DNA of 34,718 bases. It comes from Nonomuraea turkmeniaca (GTDB lineage Bacteria; Actinomycetota; Actinomycetes; Streptosporangiales; Streptosporangiaceae). Both the position numbers and the translations under genes were made by a program. The stretch covers positions 1 through 34,718 of the forward strand of contig NZ_VCKY01000108.1 in assembly GCF_005889735.1 (NCBI RefSeq), written 5' to 3'. Under the pieces are notes generated by a model, which was not told the origin of the DNA, searched no databases, and saw only the letters and a list, made by a program, of their open reading frames with translations. Positions 1-7,276 of this stretch are shown here, piece after piece (position 1 is the stretch's first letter; each line of letters opens with the position of its first letter).

Positions 1-464
1 GGCTGCGGGCGTACCGGATGGGGTTGACGTCGTGGACAGGGGAGGTGGTGCGCTTCCCGCCCGCGGGCGGGCACGACCTGGCCGGCTGGACGGAGTTCGA
101 CGGGCCGGACACCATGGGGCCGCGCGAGGTGGCGGTCTTCATCAGGCGGTGGCTCGAGCGGCTGCCCGGCCTGCTGCCCGGGCGCCTCGCCGCCTGCACC
201 GTCGCCGCGGAACCCGGCGCTCCGGCGTCCGCCTGGGATCCGTGCGCGGAGGTGGTCTCAGGTGCGGGACCCGATGGGCGCGGGCCCGGCACGTTCGCGG
301 TCAACCTGCGCTCCGGCCGCTCCTTCCGCCTCCACCAGCGCCTGGTCGCCCCGGCGACCCGGCTCGCCGCCGACCCGCACGCTCTCGACGGCCTCGCCTC
401 GCCCGCCCGCGAACGCCTCACCGCCCAACTGGCCCAGGCCGGCGTCCTCAGAGACGGCGGGTGA
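1..464 (+). CDS. C-terminal part of an unrecognised protein (cut by window start)
   Basis: The frame is open from base 3 to a TGA at 462-464, and codons before the first ATG (18-20) read as ordinary protein, so this is the 3' end of a gene that starts outside the window. About 154 residues are visible. They show a proline/glycine-rich stretch, an amphipathic helix (EVAVFIRRWLERLPGLLPGR) and an arginine-rich tail ending in AQAGVLRDGG. I do not recognise a family. The last ~50 residues could be a small winged-helix-like tail, but that is only an impression. It lies about 110 bp upstream of a short ORF and two ABC exporter genes on the same strand, so it may belong with them. Confidence 0.6.
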   Translation, partial: LRAYRMGLTSWTGEVVRFPPAGGHDLAGWTEFDGPDTMGPREVAVFIRRWLERLPGLLPGRLAACTVAAEPGAPASAWDPCAEVVSGAGPDGRGPGTFAVNLRSGRSFRLHQRLVAPATRLAADPHALDGLASPARERLTAQLAQAGVLRDGG

Positions 465-575
465 ACGCGGAACTCCGCCTCCCCTGGTCCGCCAGGCGGT
501 AAATCGGTTGCCGCGGCAGGCGGCGGGCTGCTGTACTCGGCCGAAGCGACAACCCAGCGCTCAAGGAGGCCCCAG

Positions 576-677
576 ATGCGGGAAGCGTTCATGTCCCCCC
601 AGCACCCTGACTCCTTCTCCGCAAAGGGCATGACGCTTCTTGAGACGACCGTCCGACCAGGGGATTCCCCCGCGTAG
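576..677 (+). CDS. 33-residue small ORF with ideal ribosome-binding site, ahead of the ABC exporter
   Basis: ATG at 576 is preceded by AAGGAGG (563-569) at good spacing, the best ribosome-binding site in this part of the window. The peptide begins MREAFMSPQHPD, ends TTVRPGDSPA and has no cysteine. It overlaps the start of the exporter gene (TTG 640) by 38 bases in another frame. Two readings are open. It may be a short exported peptide, for example a ribosomally made natural-product precursor served by the downstream exporter. Or it may be the true N-terminus of that exporter, separated from it by a one-base frameshift between about 640 and 675. I cannot decide between these from sequence alone. 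Confidence 0.45.
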   Translation: MREAFMSPQHPDSFSAKGMTLLETTVRPGDSPA

Positions 678-2388
678 CAGCTCCGTCCTGCGCCTGCTCC
701 GGCCGGGACCCCGCCCCGCCGCCGCGCTCGCCGCGGCCATCGCCGCCGCCACGGCGCTCCCGCTGGCGGCGCCCCAGATCACCCGCCGCTTCGTCGACGA
801 CGCGATCGGCGGCGCGAGCATCCGCCACCTGACCCTGATCGCTCTCGGCTACCTCGTGCTGGCCGTCGCCGGACAGGCCGCCAGGATGGTGACCGCCTGG
901 CTGGCCAGCCGGCTGGCCTGGGACGGCACCAACCGCATACGCGAGCGGCTGGCCGGCCACGCGCTCGGCCTGGACATGACCTTCCACGGCAGGCACACGC
1001 CCGGCGAGCTGATCGAACGCGTGGACGGCGACGTCGTGGCCGTCGCCGACTTCGTGGTCGCGTTCCTGCTGGACGTCGTGGCCGGCGTGCTGCTCCTTTC
1101 CGGGGTGGTCGTCGTCGTGTTCGGCGTCGACTGGCGCATCGGCTGCGTGCTGCTGGCGTACTGCCTCCTGATCGGGTACGGCATGGCCCGCGCCCAGCGG
1201 GCGGCCGTCCCGTCCGCGGCCCGCTCGCGGGCGGCGAGCGCGACCCTGTTCGGCGCGCTCGAAGAGCGGCTCGCCGGCGCCGAGGACATCAGGGCCAACG
1301 GCGCGGGAGAGCACATGGTACGCCGCTTCCACCAGGTCAGCGCCGCCCTGTTCCGCGCCGAGAACAGGGACGCCCGCGTCGGGACCGTGCTCCTGGCCGG
1401 CACGTCGGTGGCCTTCGCCGCCGGAACGGCGATCATGCTGGGCCTCGCCGCCTGGGCCATGAGCTCCGGCACGCTCACGGTCGGCACCGCCGTGCTGCTC
1501 TTCCAGTACACGCTGATGGTACGGACGCCGTTCGAGCGCCTGATCGACCAGATCAGGGAGTACCAGGCGGCGCTGGCCGGCCTCGCCCGCATCGGCGGCC
1601 TGCTGGCCGAACGCCGCACGCTCGCCGAGCCCGCCCGACCGCGTCCCCTGCCCCCGGCGGGCCCGCTCGGCCTGCGGCTCGACGGCGTCAGCTTCGCCTA
1701 CCCGGGCGACGACGAGCAGGTGTTGTCGGGCATCACCCTCGATCTCGCCCCCGGCGAGACGCTGGGTCTGGTCGGCCGCACCGGCAGCGGCAAGACCACC
1801 CTCGCCCGCCTCGTCCTGCGCCTCTACGACCCGGTCGAGGGCGTCGTCCGCGTCGGCGGAGTCGATCTGCGCGCCGCGGACCCGGCGTCCCTGCGCCGCC
1901 GGATCGGCGTGGTCACGCAGGACGTACAGATCTTCGCGGCCAGCGTGCGGGACAACCTGACGCTGTTCCGGCCGTCGCCGGGCGACGAGCGGCTCCGCGA
2001 CATCCTCGACGGCGTCGGCCTGGGCGACTGGCTGGCCGCCCTGCCCGACGGGCTCGACACCGAGGTACGCGACGTCTCGGCGGGTGAGGCACAACTCATC
2101 GCGTTCGCACGGGCGTTCCTGGCCGACCCGGGGCTCGTCGTGCTGGACGAGGCGTCGAGCCGGCTCGACCCGGCCACTGAACGCCGCATCGAGCACAGCA
2201 TCGACCGGCTGCTCGGCGGCCGGACGGGCGTGATCATCGCCCACCGGCTGTCGTCGCTGGCCCGCGTGGACAAGATCGCCGTACTCGACCAAGGCAAGAT
2301 CATCGAGTACGGCCGCCGCGCGGACCTCGCCGCCGACCCCCACAGCCGGTACGGCCGGCTGCTCGACCTGGCGGGGGTGAGCCGGTGA
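640..2388 (+). CDS. ABC exporter half-transporter 1 (TMD-NBD), partner of the next gene
   Basis: A 582-residue ABC exporter subunit with an N-terminal six-helix membrane domain (roughly 1-310) and a C-terminal ATPase domain. Visible motifs are Walker A GRTGSGKTT (379-387), Q-loop VTQDVQIF, a degraded signature SAGEA (from 480) in place of LSGGQ, Walker B LVVLDE with the catalytic Glu (504), and the H-loop IIAHRLSS. The start is TTG at 640, the only in-frame start codon nearby, with AAAGGG 11 bases before it. A frameshifted start at ATG 576 is possible. It ends in GTGATG, overlapping the second exporter gene, so the two should be cotranslated and form a heterodimer. The substrate is unknown; the family exports peptides, lipids or drugs. 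Confidence 0.9.
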   Translation: MRRPSDQGIPPRSSSVLRLLRPGPRPAAALAAAIAAATALPLAAPQITRRFVDDAIGGASIRHLTLIALGYLVLAVAGQAARMVTAWLASRLAWDGTNRIRERLAGHALGLDMTFHGRHTPGELIERVDGDVVAVADFVVAFLLDVVAGVLLLSGVVVVVFGVDWRIGCVLLAYCLLIGYGMARAQRAAVPSAARSRAASATLFGALEERLAGAEDIRANGAGEHMVRRFHQVSAALFRAENRDARVGTVLLAGTSVAFAAGTAIMLGLAAWAMSSGTLTVGTAVLLFQYTLMVRTPFERLIDQIREYQAALAGLARIGGLLAERRTLAEPARPRPLPPAGPLGLRLDGVSFAYPGDDEQVLSGITLDLAPGETLGLVGRTGSGKTTLARLVLRLYDPVEGVVRVGGVDLRAADPASLRRRIGVVTQDVQIFAASVRDNLTLFRPSPGDERLRDILDGVGLGDWLAALPDGLDTEVRDVSAGEAQLIAFARAFLADPGLVVLDEASSRLDPATERRIEHSIDRLLGGRTGVIIAHRLSSLARVDKIAVLDQGKIIEYGRRADLAADPHSRYGRLLDLAGVSR

Positions 2389-4196
2389 TGAAGCCGGTGA
2401 TGCTGGTGGCCACCAGGCTGGCCACGTTCGACCTGCGCCGCTACCTCGTCGGCGCGCTGCTGTGGATGCCGGTCCACGTCATCCCGCTCGCCGGCGGGCT
2501 GGTGCTGCGGCAGCTGTTCGACCAGCTCAGCGGGCACCGACCGGTGGGTCTCGAGCTGTCGTTGTGGCTCTGCGCGGCGTTCGTGTGCGTCGAGGTCGTC
2601 CGTGGCGTGATGATCGTCGTCGCGTGGACGTACGGCGTCTACTGGTGGTGCGCCGCGGCGACCCTGCTGCGGGCCAACGTGCTGCGCTCGATCCTCACCG
2701 CGCGCGGCCCCGCCGCCTCCCGCCTGCCGCACTCCTCCGGCGAATCGCTCGCCCGCCTGCGCGACGACGTGGGCGACACGGTCGACTTCACCGACGAGAG
2801 CGTCACCCTGGCCGGCACCACGCTCTTCGCCACCGCCGCGTTGGTGATCATGGCGTCCATCGACCCCATGATCACGCTGGTGCTGGTCGTGCCGATGCTC
2901 GCCGTCGGCGTGCTGAGCAGGACGCTGCGGGGGCCGATCGCCCGGCTGCACCGGCGGTCCAGGGAGCTGGGCGCGGCCGTGACGGCGTACATAGGAGACC
3001 TCTTCGGCGCCGTGCTCGCGATCAAGACCGCCGGAGCCGAGGAGGCCGCTCTTGAGCGCCTCCGGGAACACAACCGGCGCCGCCGCGACGCCGCCGTCAA
3101 GGACCGTCTTGCGACCGACCTCCTCGACGCCACCACCGGCACGACCATCGAGCTCAGCATCGGCCTGGTGCTGCTGCTGGCCGCCCCCGCCATGCGTGGC
3201 GGCGAGTTCACGGTCGGCGACCTGGCGCTGTTCACCAGCTACATCGGCTGGCTGACGGCGCTGCCGCGGGCGGTCGGCGCGACCCTGTACGGCCTGCCCC
3301 AGGCGGCCGTCTCCGTGGACCGGCTCACCCGCCTCATGGCGCGCCACGAGGACGCCGGCGACCTGTCCAGGAACAACGGCGTCTGGCTCCACGCCGGCCC
3401 GCCCCACCCACCGGCGGCGACGGCGCGGCCGGACGGCGGTGGCCCGTTGGAGGTCCTCGAGGCCCGGGGCCTCACGGTCCGGCACGACGATCACGGCAGA
3501 CGCGGCGTCTTCGACGTCGACCTGCGCCTCGAACGCGGCGCCTTCACGGTCGTCACCGGCGCGGTCGGCGCGGGCAAGACGACCTTGATCCGCGCCCTGC
3601 TCGGCCTCCTGCCCCTGCACTCCGGGACGATCTCCTGGAACGGCGTCCCGGTCGACGACCCGGGCACGTTCCTGGTCCCGGGACGGGCCGCATACGCGGG
3701 CCAGGTCCCGCGCCTGTTCTCCGAGACTCTGCGCGAGAACCTGCTCCTCGGCCGGGCCGCCACCGACGACGAGATCGGCCGGGCGCTGGAGCTGGCGGCG
3801 TTCGAAGCGGACCTGGCCGAGATGCCGGACGGCCTGGACACGATCGTCGGCCCGCGCGGGGTGCGCCTGTCCGGCGGCCAGGTGCAGCGGGCCACCGCCG
3901 CCCGGGCGCTGGTGCGTACTCCGGACCTGCTGGTCGTGGACGATCTGTCGTCGGCGCTGGACGTCGAGACCGAACGCCTGCTGTGGGAGCGGATCGCGAG
4001 CCGCGGGCCGGAGACGGTCCTGGTGGTGTCGCACCGGCAGGCCGCACTCGAACGCGCCGACCAGGTCGTCGTCCTCGACCGCGGCCGCGTCGCCGGGCGG
4101 GGCCCGCTCGGCGAGCTGCTGGAGAGCTGCCCCGAGATGCGCCGCCTGTGGAGCGCCGAGCGCATCACGGAAGCCGAGGAAGGAGCGGGCGATTGA
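2385..4196 (+). CDS. ABC exporter half-transporter 2 (TMD-NBD)
   Basis: A 603-residue ABC exporter subunit starting at GTG 2385 (overlapping the previous stop by 4 bases) or at ATG 2388. The membrane domain is followed by a Pro/Ala/Gly-rich linker and an ATPase domain with Walker A GAVGAGKTT (from 392), Q-loop AGQVPRLF, canonical signature LSGGQ (495-499), Walker B LLVVDD and H-loop VVSHRQ. The residue after the Walker B aspartate is Asp (520), not the catalytic Glu. In ABC dimers, each ATP site uses the Walker motifs of one subunit and the signature of the other. This Asp therefore falls in the same site as the degraded SAGEA signature of subunit 1, while the other site is fully canonical. 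Confidence 0.92.
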   Translation: MMKPVMLVATRLATFDLRRYLVGALLWMPVHVIPLAGGLVLRQLFDQLSGHRPVGLELSLWLCAAFVCVEVVRGVMIVVAWTYGVYWWCAAATLLRANVLRSILTARGPAASRLPHSSGESLARLRDDVGDTVDFTDESVTLAGTTLFATAALVIMASIDPMITLVLVVPMLAVGVLSRTLRGPIARLHRRSRELGAAVTAYIGDLFGAVLAIKTAGAEEAALERLREHNRRRRDAAVKDRLATDLLDATTGTTIELSIGLVLLLAAPAMRGGEFTVGDLALFTSYIGWLTALPRAVGATLYGLPQAAVSVDRLTRLMARHEDAGDLSRNNGVWLHAGPPHPPAATARPDGGGPLEVLEARGLTVRHDDHGRRGVFDVDLRLERGAFTVVTGAVGAGKTTLIRALLGLLPLHSGTISWNGVPVDDPGTFLVPGRAAYAGQVPRLFSETLRENLLLGRAATDDEIGRALELAAFEADLAEMPDGLDTIVGPRGVRLSGGQVQRATAARALVRTPDLLVVDDLSSALDVETERLLWERIASRGPETVLVVSHRQAALERADQVVVLDRGRVAGRGPLGELLESCPEMRRLWSAERITEAEEGAGD

Positions 4197-4201
4197 GTCC
4201 C

Positions 4202-4645
4202 TTACCCGTCCGTCTTGCCGAGGGCCGCCAGGACCTGGTCGAGCTTGGTGTCGAGCGACTGGAGCGTGGCGTCAACCGACTCGAACCTGGCGTCAACCGA
4301 CTGGAGCTTGGCGTCAACCGACTGGAGCTTGGAGTCAACCGACTGGAGCTTGGCGTCAACCGACTCGAACCTGGCGTCAACCGATTCGAACCGCTTCTCC
4401 ATCAGCTCGGTCAGCCGCCGCTCGAGGTCGTTCAGATCCTCCTTCGTCGCGAGGGTGGCGCGACCGGCCATGATCTCCCCGAACACAGGCTCAGTGTATG
4501 CCAGGACCTCCTCGCGGATCATTGCCGGAAGCTGCTCCTCGGCCGCCTTGATGTCCGCCATGCCGGCGTCGACGGTGAAGGCCCATGCCTCCAGGCGCTG
4601 GACGCGGTCGGCGATGTGGGCTCGCTGCTGTGGTGGTGCGGTCAC
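4202..4645 (-). CDS. Small coiled-coil protein with seven heptad repeats
   Basis: 147 residues, start GTG 4645. An ATG eight bases further upstream (4653) is out of frame and stops after three codons. Residues 1-80 are mostly helical and charged. Residues about 86-134 repeat the heptad SVDAKLQ with small changes (SVDARFE, SVDSKLQ), so Val and Leu alternate at 4-3 spacing, which is a textbook coiled coil. The heptads are encoded by 21-bp tandem repeats. There is no signal peptide or membrane helix. It converges on the exporter operon with only 5 bases between stops. Such proteins may be oligomerising or tethering factors, but I do not recognise a named family and infer no function. Confidence 0.75.
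   Translation of the reverse strand: MTAPPQQRAHIADRVQRLEAWAFTVDAGMADIKAAEEQLPAMIREEVLAYTEPVFGEIMAGRATLATKEDLNDLERRLTELMEKRFESVDARFESVDAKLQSVDSKLQSVDAKLQSVDARFESVDATLQSLDTKLDQVLAALGKTDG
4250..4396. repeat. Seven 21-bp tandem repeats inside the coiled-coil gene
   Basis: Units begin at 4250, 4271, 4292, 4313, 4334, 4355 and 4376. The core unit on the plus strand is GTCAACCGACTGGAGCTTGG. Middle copies differ by one or a few bases, while the outer copies carry the variant GACTCGAACCTGG or are more diverged. The period is a multiple of three and encodes exactly one heptad, so gain or loss of units keeps the frame and changes only the length of the coiled coil. Confidence 0.92.
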
Positions 4646-4836
4646 GCCGTCATGTTAGACCGCTCACGGCGTAGGGAGGGGCCGAAGTCGCACGATCTGT
4701 GGATAGGCCGGAGGCAGCTCTGGCGGCAAACGAGACCCCACCGACATTACGGACCAGTCCTCACGTGATGGGCCGCGGACGCTTCGGTCAACCGTGGCGC
4801 GGGGCGACCGGTGACTGAGTCGGGCACCATGGACAT

Positions 4837-5733
4837 GTGACTCCAAGCACGACGAAGTCCCCACTCGCGGACCAGGTGGAGGCGGCCAAGCCCGGCGATC
4901 CGCGTCAGGCGGCCGACATCGCCTTGCTGGCCGAGCTACTCGGACAGGGAGGCGTGGCGGTGTTGAGCGGGGCAGGCATCTCGACCGAGTCGGGCATCCC
5001 CGACTACCGAGGCCCGACAGGCCAGGCCCGTCGCGCCGAGCCGATGACGTACCAGCGTTTCGTCGGCAGCGCGGAGGCCCGCCGCCGCTACTGGGCGCGC
5101 AGCCACGTCGGCTGGCAGCAGATCGGCCAGGCCCGCCCCAACGCCGGCCACCGCGCCGTGGCCGCGCTGGAGCGCCACGGCCTGCTGTCCGGCATCATCA
5201 CCCAGAACGTGGACAGCCTCCACCAGGCCGCGGGAGCCCGACGCGTGATAGAGCTGCACGGCGGCCTCGACCGCGTCGTCTGCCTGTCATGTCGGGAGCG
5301 CACCGCGCGTTCGGACCTGGACCGCCGCCTACGCGAGGCCAACCCGCACTGGCACGCCACCGGCCACCAGATCAACCCCGACGGCGATGCCGTGCTGACC
5401 GACGAACAGGTCGAGGGCTTCCAAGTGGTGGACTGCACCGGCTGCGGCGGCCTCCTCAAACCAGACGTGATCTTCTTCGGCGAGAACGTACCCCGGGCCC
5501 GCGTGGACGAATGCTTCGGGATGGTGGCACGGGCCCGCGCACTGCTCGTGCTCGGATCCTCACTGGCGATCAAGTCAGGCCTGCGATTCGTCACCAAGGC
5601 CGCGGCGCTCGGCCTCCCCATCGCCATCGTCAACCAGGGCCCGACCGGCGGCGACGCCGACGCCATGCTCACCTTGGACGCCCCGCTCGGCGCCACCCTG
5701 ACCGACCTGGCCAACCAACTCGGGGCACAATAA
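4837..5733 (+). CDS. Sirtuin NAD-dependent deacylase, class II (SIRT4-like)
   Basis: 298 residues, start GTG 4837. The enzyme removes acyl groups from protein lysines using NAD+. Visible motifs are the NAD-binding SGAGIS (44-49), TQNVDSLH (122-129), catalytic His141 in ELHGG, and zinc cysteines C149/C152 and C200/C203. The stretch NPHWHATGHQINPDGDAVL and the following LKPDVIFFGENV resemble human SIRT4, which places it in class II rather than with CobB-like class III enzymes. Class II members have been linked to deacylase, lipoamidase and ADP-ribosylation activities, so the exact reaction is uncertain. It ends 5 bases before the YchJ-family gene and is probably cotranscribed with it. Confidence 0.93.
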   Translation: MTPSTTKSPLADQVEAAKPGDPRQAADIALLAELLGQGGVAVLSGAGISTESGIPDYRGPTGQARRAEPMTYQRFVGSAEARRRYWARSHVGWQQIGQARPNAGHRAVAALERHGLLSGIITQNVDSLHQAAGARRVIELHGGLDRVVCLSCRERTARSDLDRRLREANPHWHATGHQINPDGDAVLTDEQVEGFQVVDCTGCGGLLKPDVIFFGENVPRARVDECFGMVARARALLVLGSSLAIKSGLRFVTKAAALGLPIAIVNQGPTGGDADAMLTLDAPLGATLTDLANQLGAQ

Positions 5734-5738
5734 ATCGC

Positions 5739-6116
5739 ATGTCTCCTCGATCATGCCTGTGCGGCCTGCCCGCCTCCTACCAGGACTGCTGCGGCAAGCT
5801 CCACCGCGGCGAGGCAGTCGCCACCACCGCCGAGCAACTCATGCGCTCCCGATTCACCGCGTTCGGCGTGGGAGACGCGGCCTACCTGCTGCGCACCTGG
5901 CACCCGGCCTCCCGCTCCGCCCGGCTGGATCTGGACAAGCGGGTCCGCTGGACTCGCCTGGAGATCCTGGAAACCACCGGCGGCAGCGTCGTGCACACCG
6001 AGGGCACGGTCCGGTTCCGCGCCCACTACGTCGACCGCGGCCGGCCGGGGGAGATGGAGGAGCACAGCCGCTTCGTCCGCCTCGACGGCCGCTGGGTCTA
6101 CGCGGGCGCCATGTAG
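5739..6116 (+). CDS. ychJ: YchJ/UPF0225 family protein with N-terminal SEC-C-type cysteine motif
   Basis: 125 residues from ATG 5739. It starts with the cysteine cluster C-L-C...C-C (C-x-C-x8-C-C) typical of SEC-C zinc motifs, followed by the conserved YchJ core (EQLMRSRFTAF, LLRTWHP, EEHSRFVRLDGRWVYAGA), which adopts an NTF2-like fold. The E. coli homologue is about 150 residues and has a second SEC-C motif at its C-terminus; that motif is absent here. The biochemical role of the family is not established. The 5-base gap from the sirtuin gene implies joint expression. Confidence 0.88.
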   Translation: MSPRSCLCGLPASYQDCCGKLHRGEAVATTAEQLMRSRFTAFGVGDAAYLLRTWHPASRSARLDLDKRVRWTRLEILETTGGSVVHTEGTVRFRAHYVDRGRPGEMEEHSRFVRLDGRWVYAGAM

Positions 6117-6190
6117 CCGCGCGCACGCGCAGCGCCTCTCCGCGCAGCCCCTCAACACTGCAGCCCCTAAACAGTGCAGCGCATGATCTC

Positions 6191-7183
6191 TCACACCGTG
6201 ATGACGACCTTGCCCCGGGCGTGTCCCTCTTCGAGGTGGCGGATGGCGTCGGGGACCGCGCTGAGCGGATATGTCCGGCCTATGACCGGGGTCACCTTGC
6301 CGGCTTCGATGAACTCGCGCAGGACGTCGAGGTCGTCGCCGCTGATGCGCGCCAGCATGGGCGTCATCCTCTGGCTGATGACGCGGGAGTACGCGAGCAT
6401 CTTGACCAGGTCGATGACAGGGCTGATCCACAGGCCCTTGACCGGGCCTCCGACGCCCACCAGCACGCCCTTCGGCGCGAGCACGCGCCTGATCGCGGAC
6501 AGCGGGTGGTTGCCGGCCATGTCGATCATCAGGTCGTAGCGCCGCCCGGCGCGGGTGAAGTCCTCCTGGGTGTAGTCGACGACGTGGTCGGCGCCGATCG
6601 AGCGGACCAGCTCCACGTTGCCGGTGCCGCACACGCCGGTCACCTCGGCGCCGTACGCCTTGGCGAGCTGGACCGTGAACGTGCCCACACCTCCCGCGGC
6701 GCCGTTGACGAGGACCTTCTGCCCGGCCTGGACGTGTCCCTTGTCGCGGAGCGCCTGCACGGCGGTGAGCGCCGCCACCGGCACGCCCGCCGCCTGTTCG
6801 AAGGTCAGGTTGGCCGGCTTCTTCCGCAACATTCGGTCCTGGCGGAAACTGGCGTACTCGGCGAACGCCGCGCTGCGCTCGACGGGCGCGATGCCCCGGC
6901 CGCCGAACACCTCGTCTCCCGGCTGGAACCGGGTGACGTTCCTGCCCACCGCTTCGACGCGGCCCGCCATGTCGCCGCCCAGTCCTTTGGACTTGGGCCG
7001 GGACGGGCCGGCCTGCGCGCGCAGGAGGTACGGCGTGCCTCTCATGAAGTGCACGTCGAGCGGGTTCACGGAAGCCGCCAGCACCTTGACCAGGACGTCG
7101 TCGTCGCCGACGGGAGGCGGGTCGACGTCCTCGAGCGCGAGGACGTCGGGAGAGCCATATCGGTAGTAGCGGATTGCCTTCAT
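6191..7183 (-). CDS. NAD(P)-dependent MDR oxidoreductase (quinone-reductase-like)
   Basis: 330 residues, start ATG 7183 preceded by AAGGAG. It belongs to the medium-chain dehydrogenase/reductase superfamily. The N-terminal GroES-like domain is seen in LVKVLAASVNPLDV and GGDMAGRVEAVG. The Rossmann domain carries VNGAAGGVGTFTVQLAK, and further conserved elements are GADHVVDYT and the C-terminal HLEEGHARGKVVITV. The structural zinc cysteines of alcohol dehydrogenases are missing, which fits the zinc-free quinone/enone reductase group. The substrate is unknown. It is transcribed divergently from the LuxR-type regulator across a short region with an inverted repeat, so that regulator may control it. 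Confidence 0.92.
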   Translation of the reverse strand: MKAIRYYRYGSPDVLALEDVDPPPVGDDDVLVKVLAASVNPLDVHFMRGTPYLLRAQAGPSRPKSKGLGGDMAGRVEAVGRNVTRFQPGDEVFGGRGIAPVERSAAFAEYASFRQDRMLRKKPANLTFEQAAGVPVAALTAVQALRDKGHVQAGQKVLVNGAAGGVGTFTVQLAKAYGAEVTGVCGTGNVELVRSIGADHVVDYTQEDFTRAGRRYDLMIDMAGNHPLSAIRRVLAPKGVLVGVGGPVKGLWISPVIDLVKMLAYSRVISQRMTPMLARISGDDLDVLREFIEAGKVTPVIGRTYPLSAVPDAIRHLEEGHARGKVVITV

Positions 7184-7238
7184 GGTGACCGCTCCTTAAG
7201 CATGGTCGCAGCGTAGGCAGCTGCGCAGAGCGGGGCAT

Positions 7239-7256
7239 ATCACGTGAATTCGTGAT
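7239..7256. promoter_or_regulatory. Inverted repeat ATCACG-N6-CGTGAT between divergent genes
   Basis: A perfect 6-bp inverted repeat with a 6-base spacer lies in the ~90-bp region between the MDR oxidoreductase (start 7183) and the regulator (start about 7277). It contains the 8-bp palindrome TCACGTGA (7240-7247). Its position suits an operator for one or both promoters. It also overlaps a TTG at 7256 that would otherwise extend the regulator gene, which argues for the later ATG. Confidence 0.5.
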
Positions 7257-7276
7257 TGGGCCGCCAATCGGGACTA

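Noticed and set aside
589..2343. Long minus-strand reading frame opposite the first exporter gene
   Set aside because: It is a GC-bias shadow of the exporter: low-complexity Ala/Gly/Arg/His composition, no recognisable motifs, and the plus strand has clear ABC motifs throughout.
4250..4396. CRISPR array
   Set aside because: The 21-bp repeats are directly adjacent without spacers and are in coding phase.
4664..4864. 66-codon minus-strand ORF before the sirtuin gene
   Set aside because: It has no ribosome-binding site or recognisable sequence and overlaps the sirtuin start; the stretch looks like an ordinary promoter region.
6155..6180. CACTG/CAGTG dyad between the convergent ychJ and oxidoreductase genes as terminator
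   Set aside because: The stem is only 5 bp with a 10-base loop and no T run; too weak to call.
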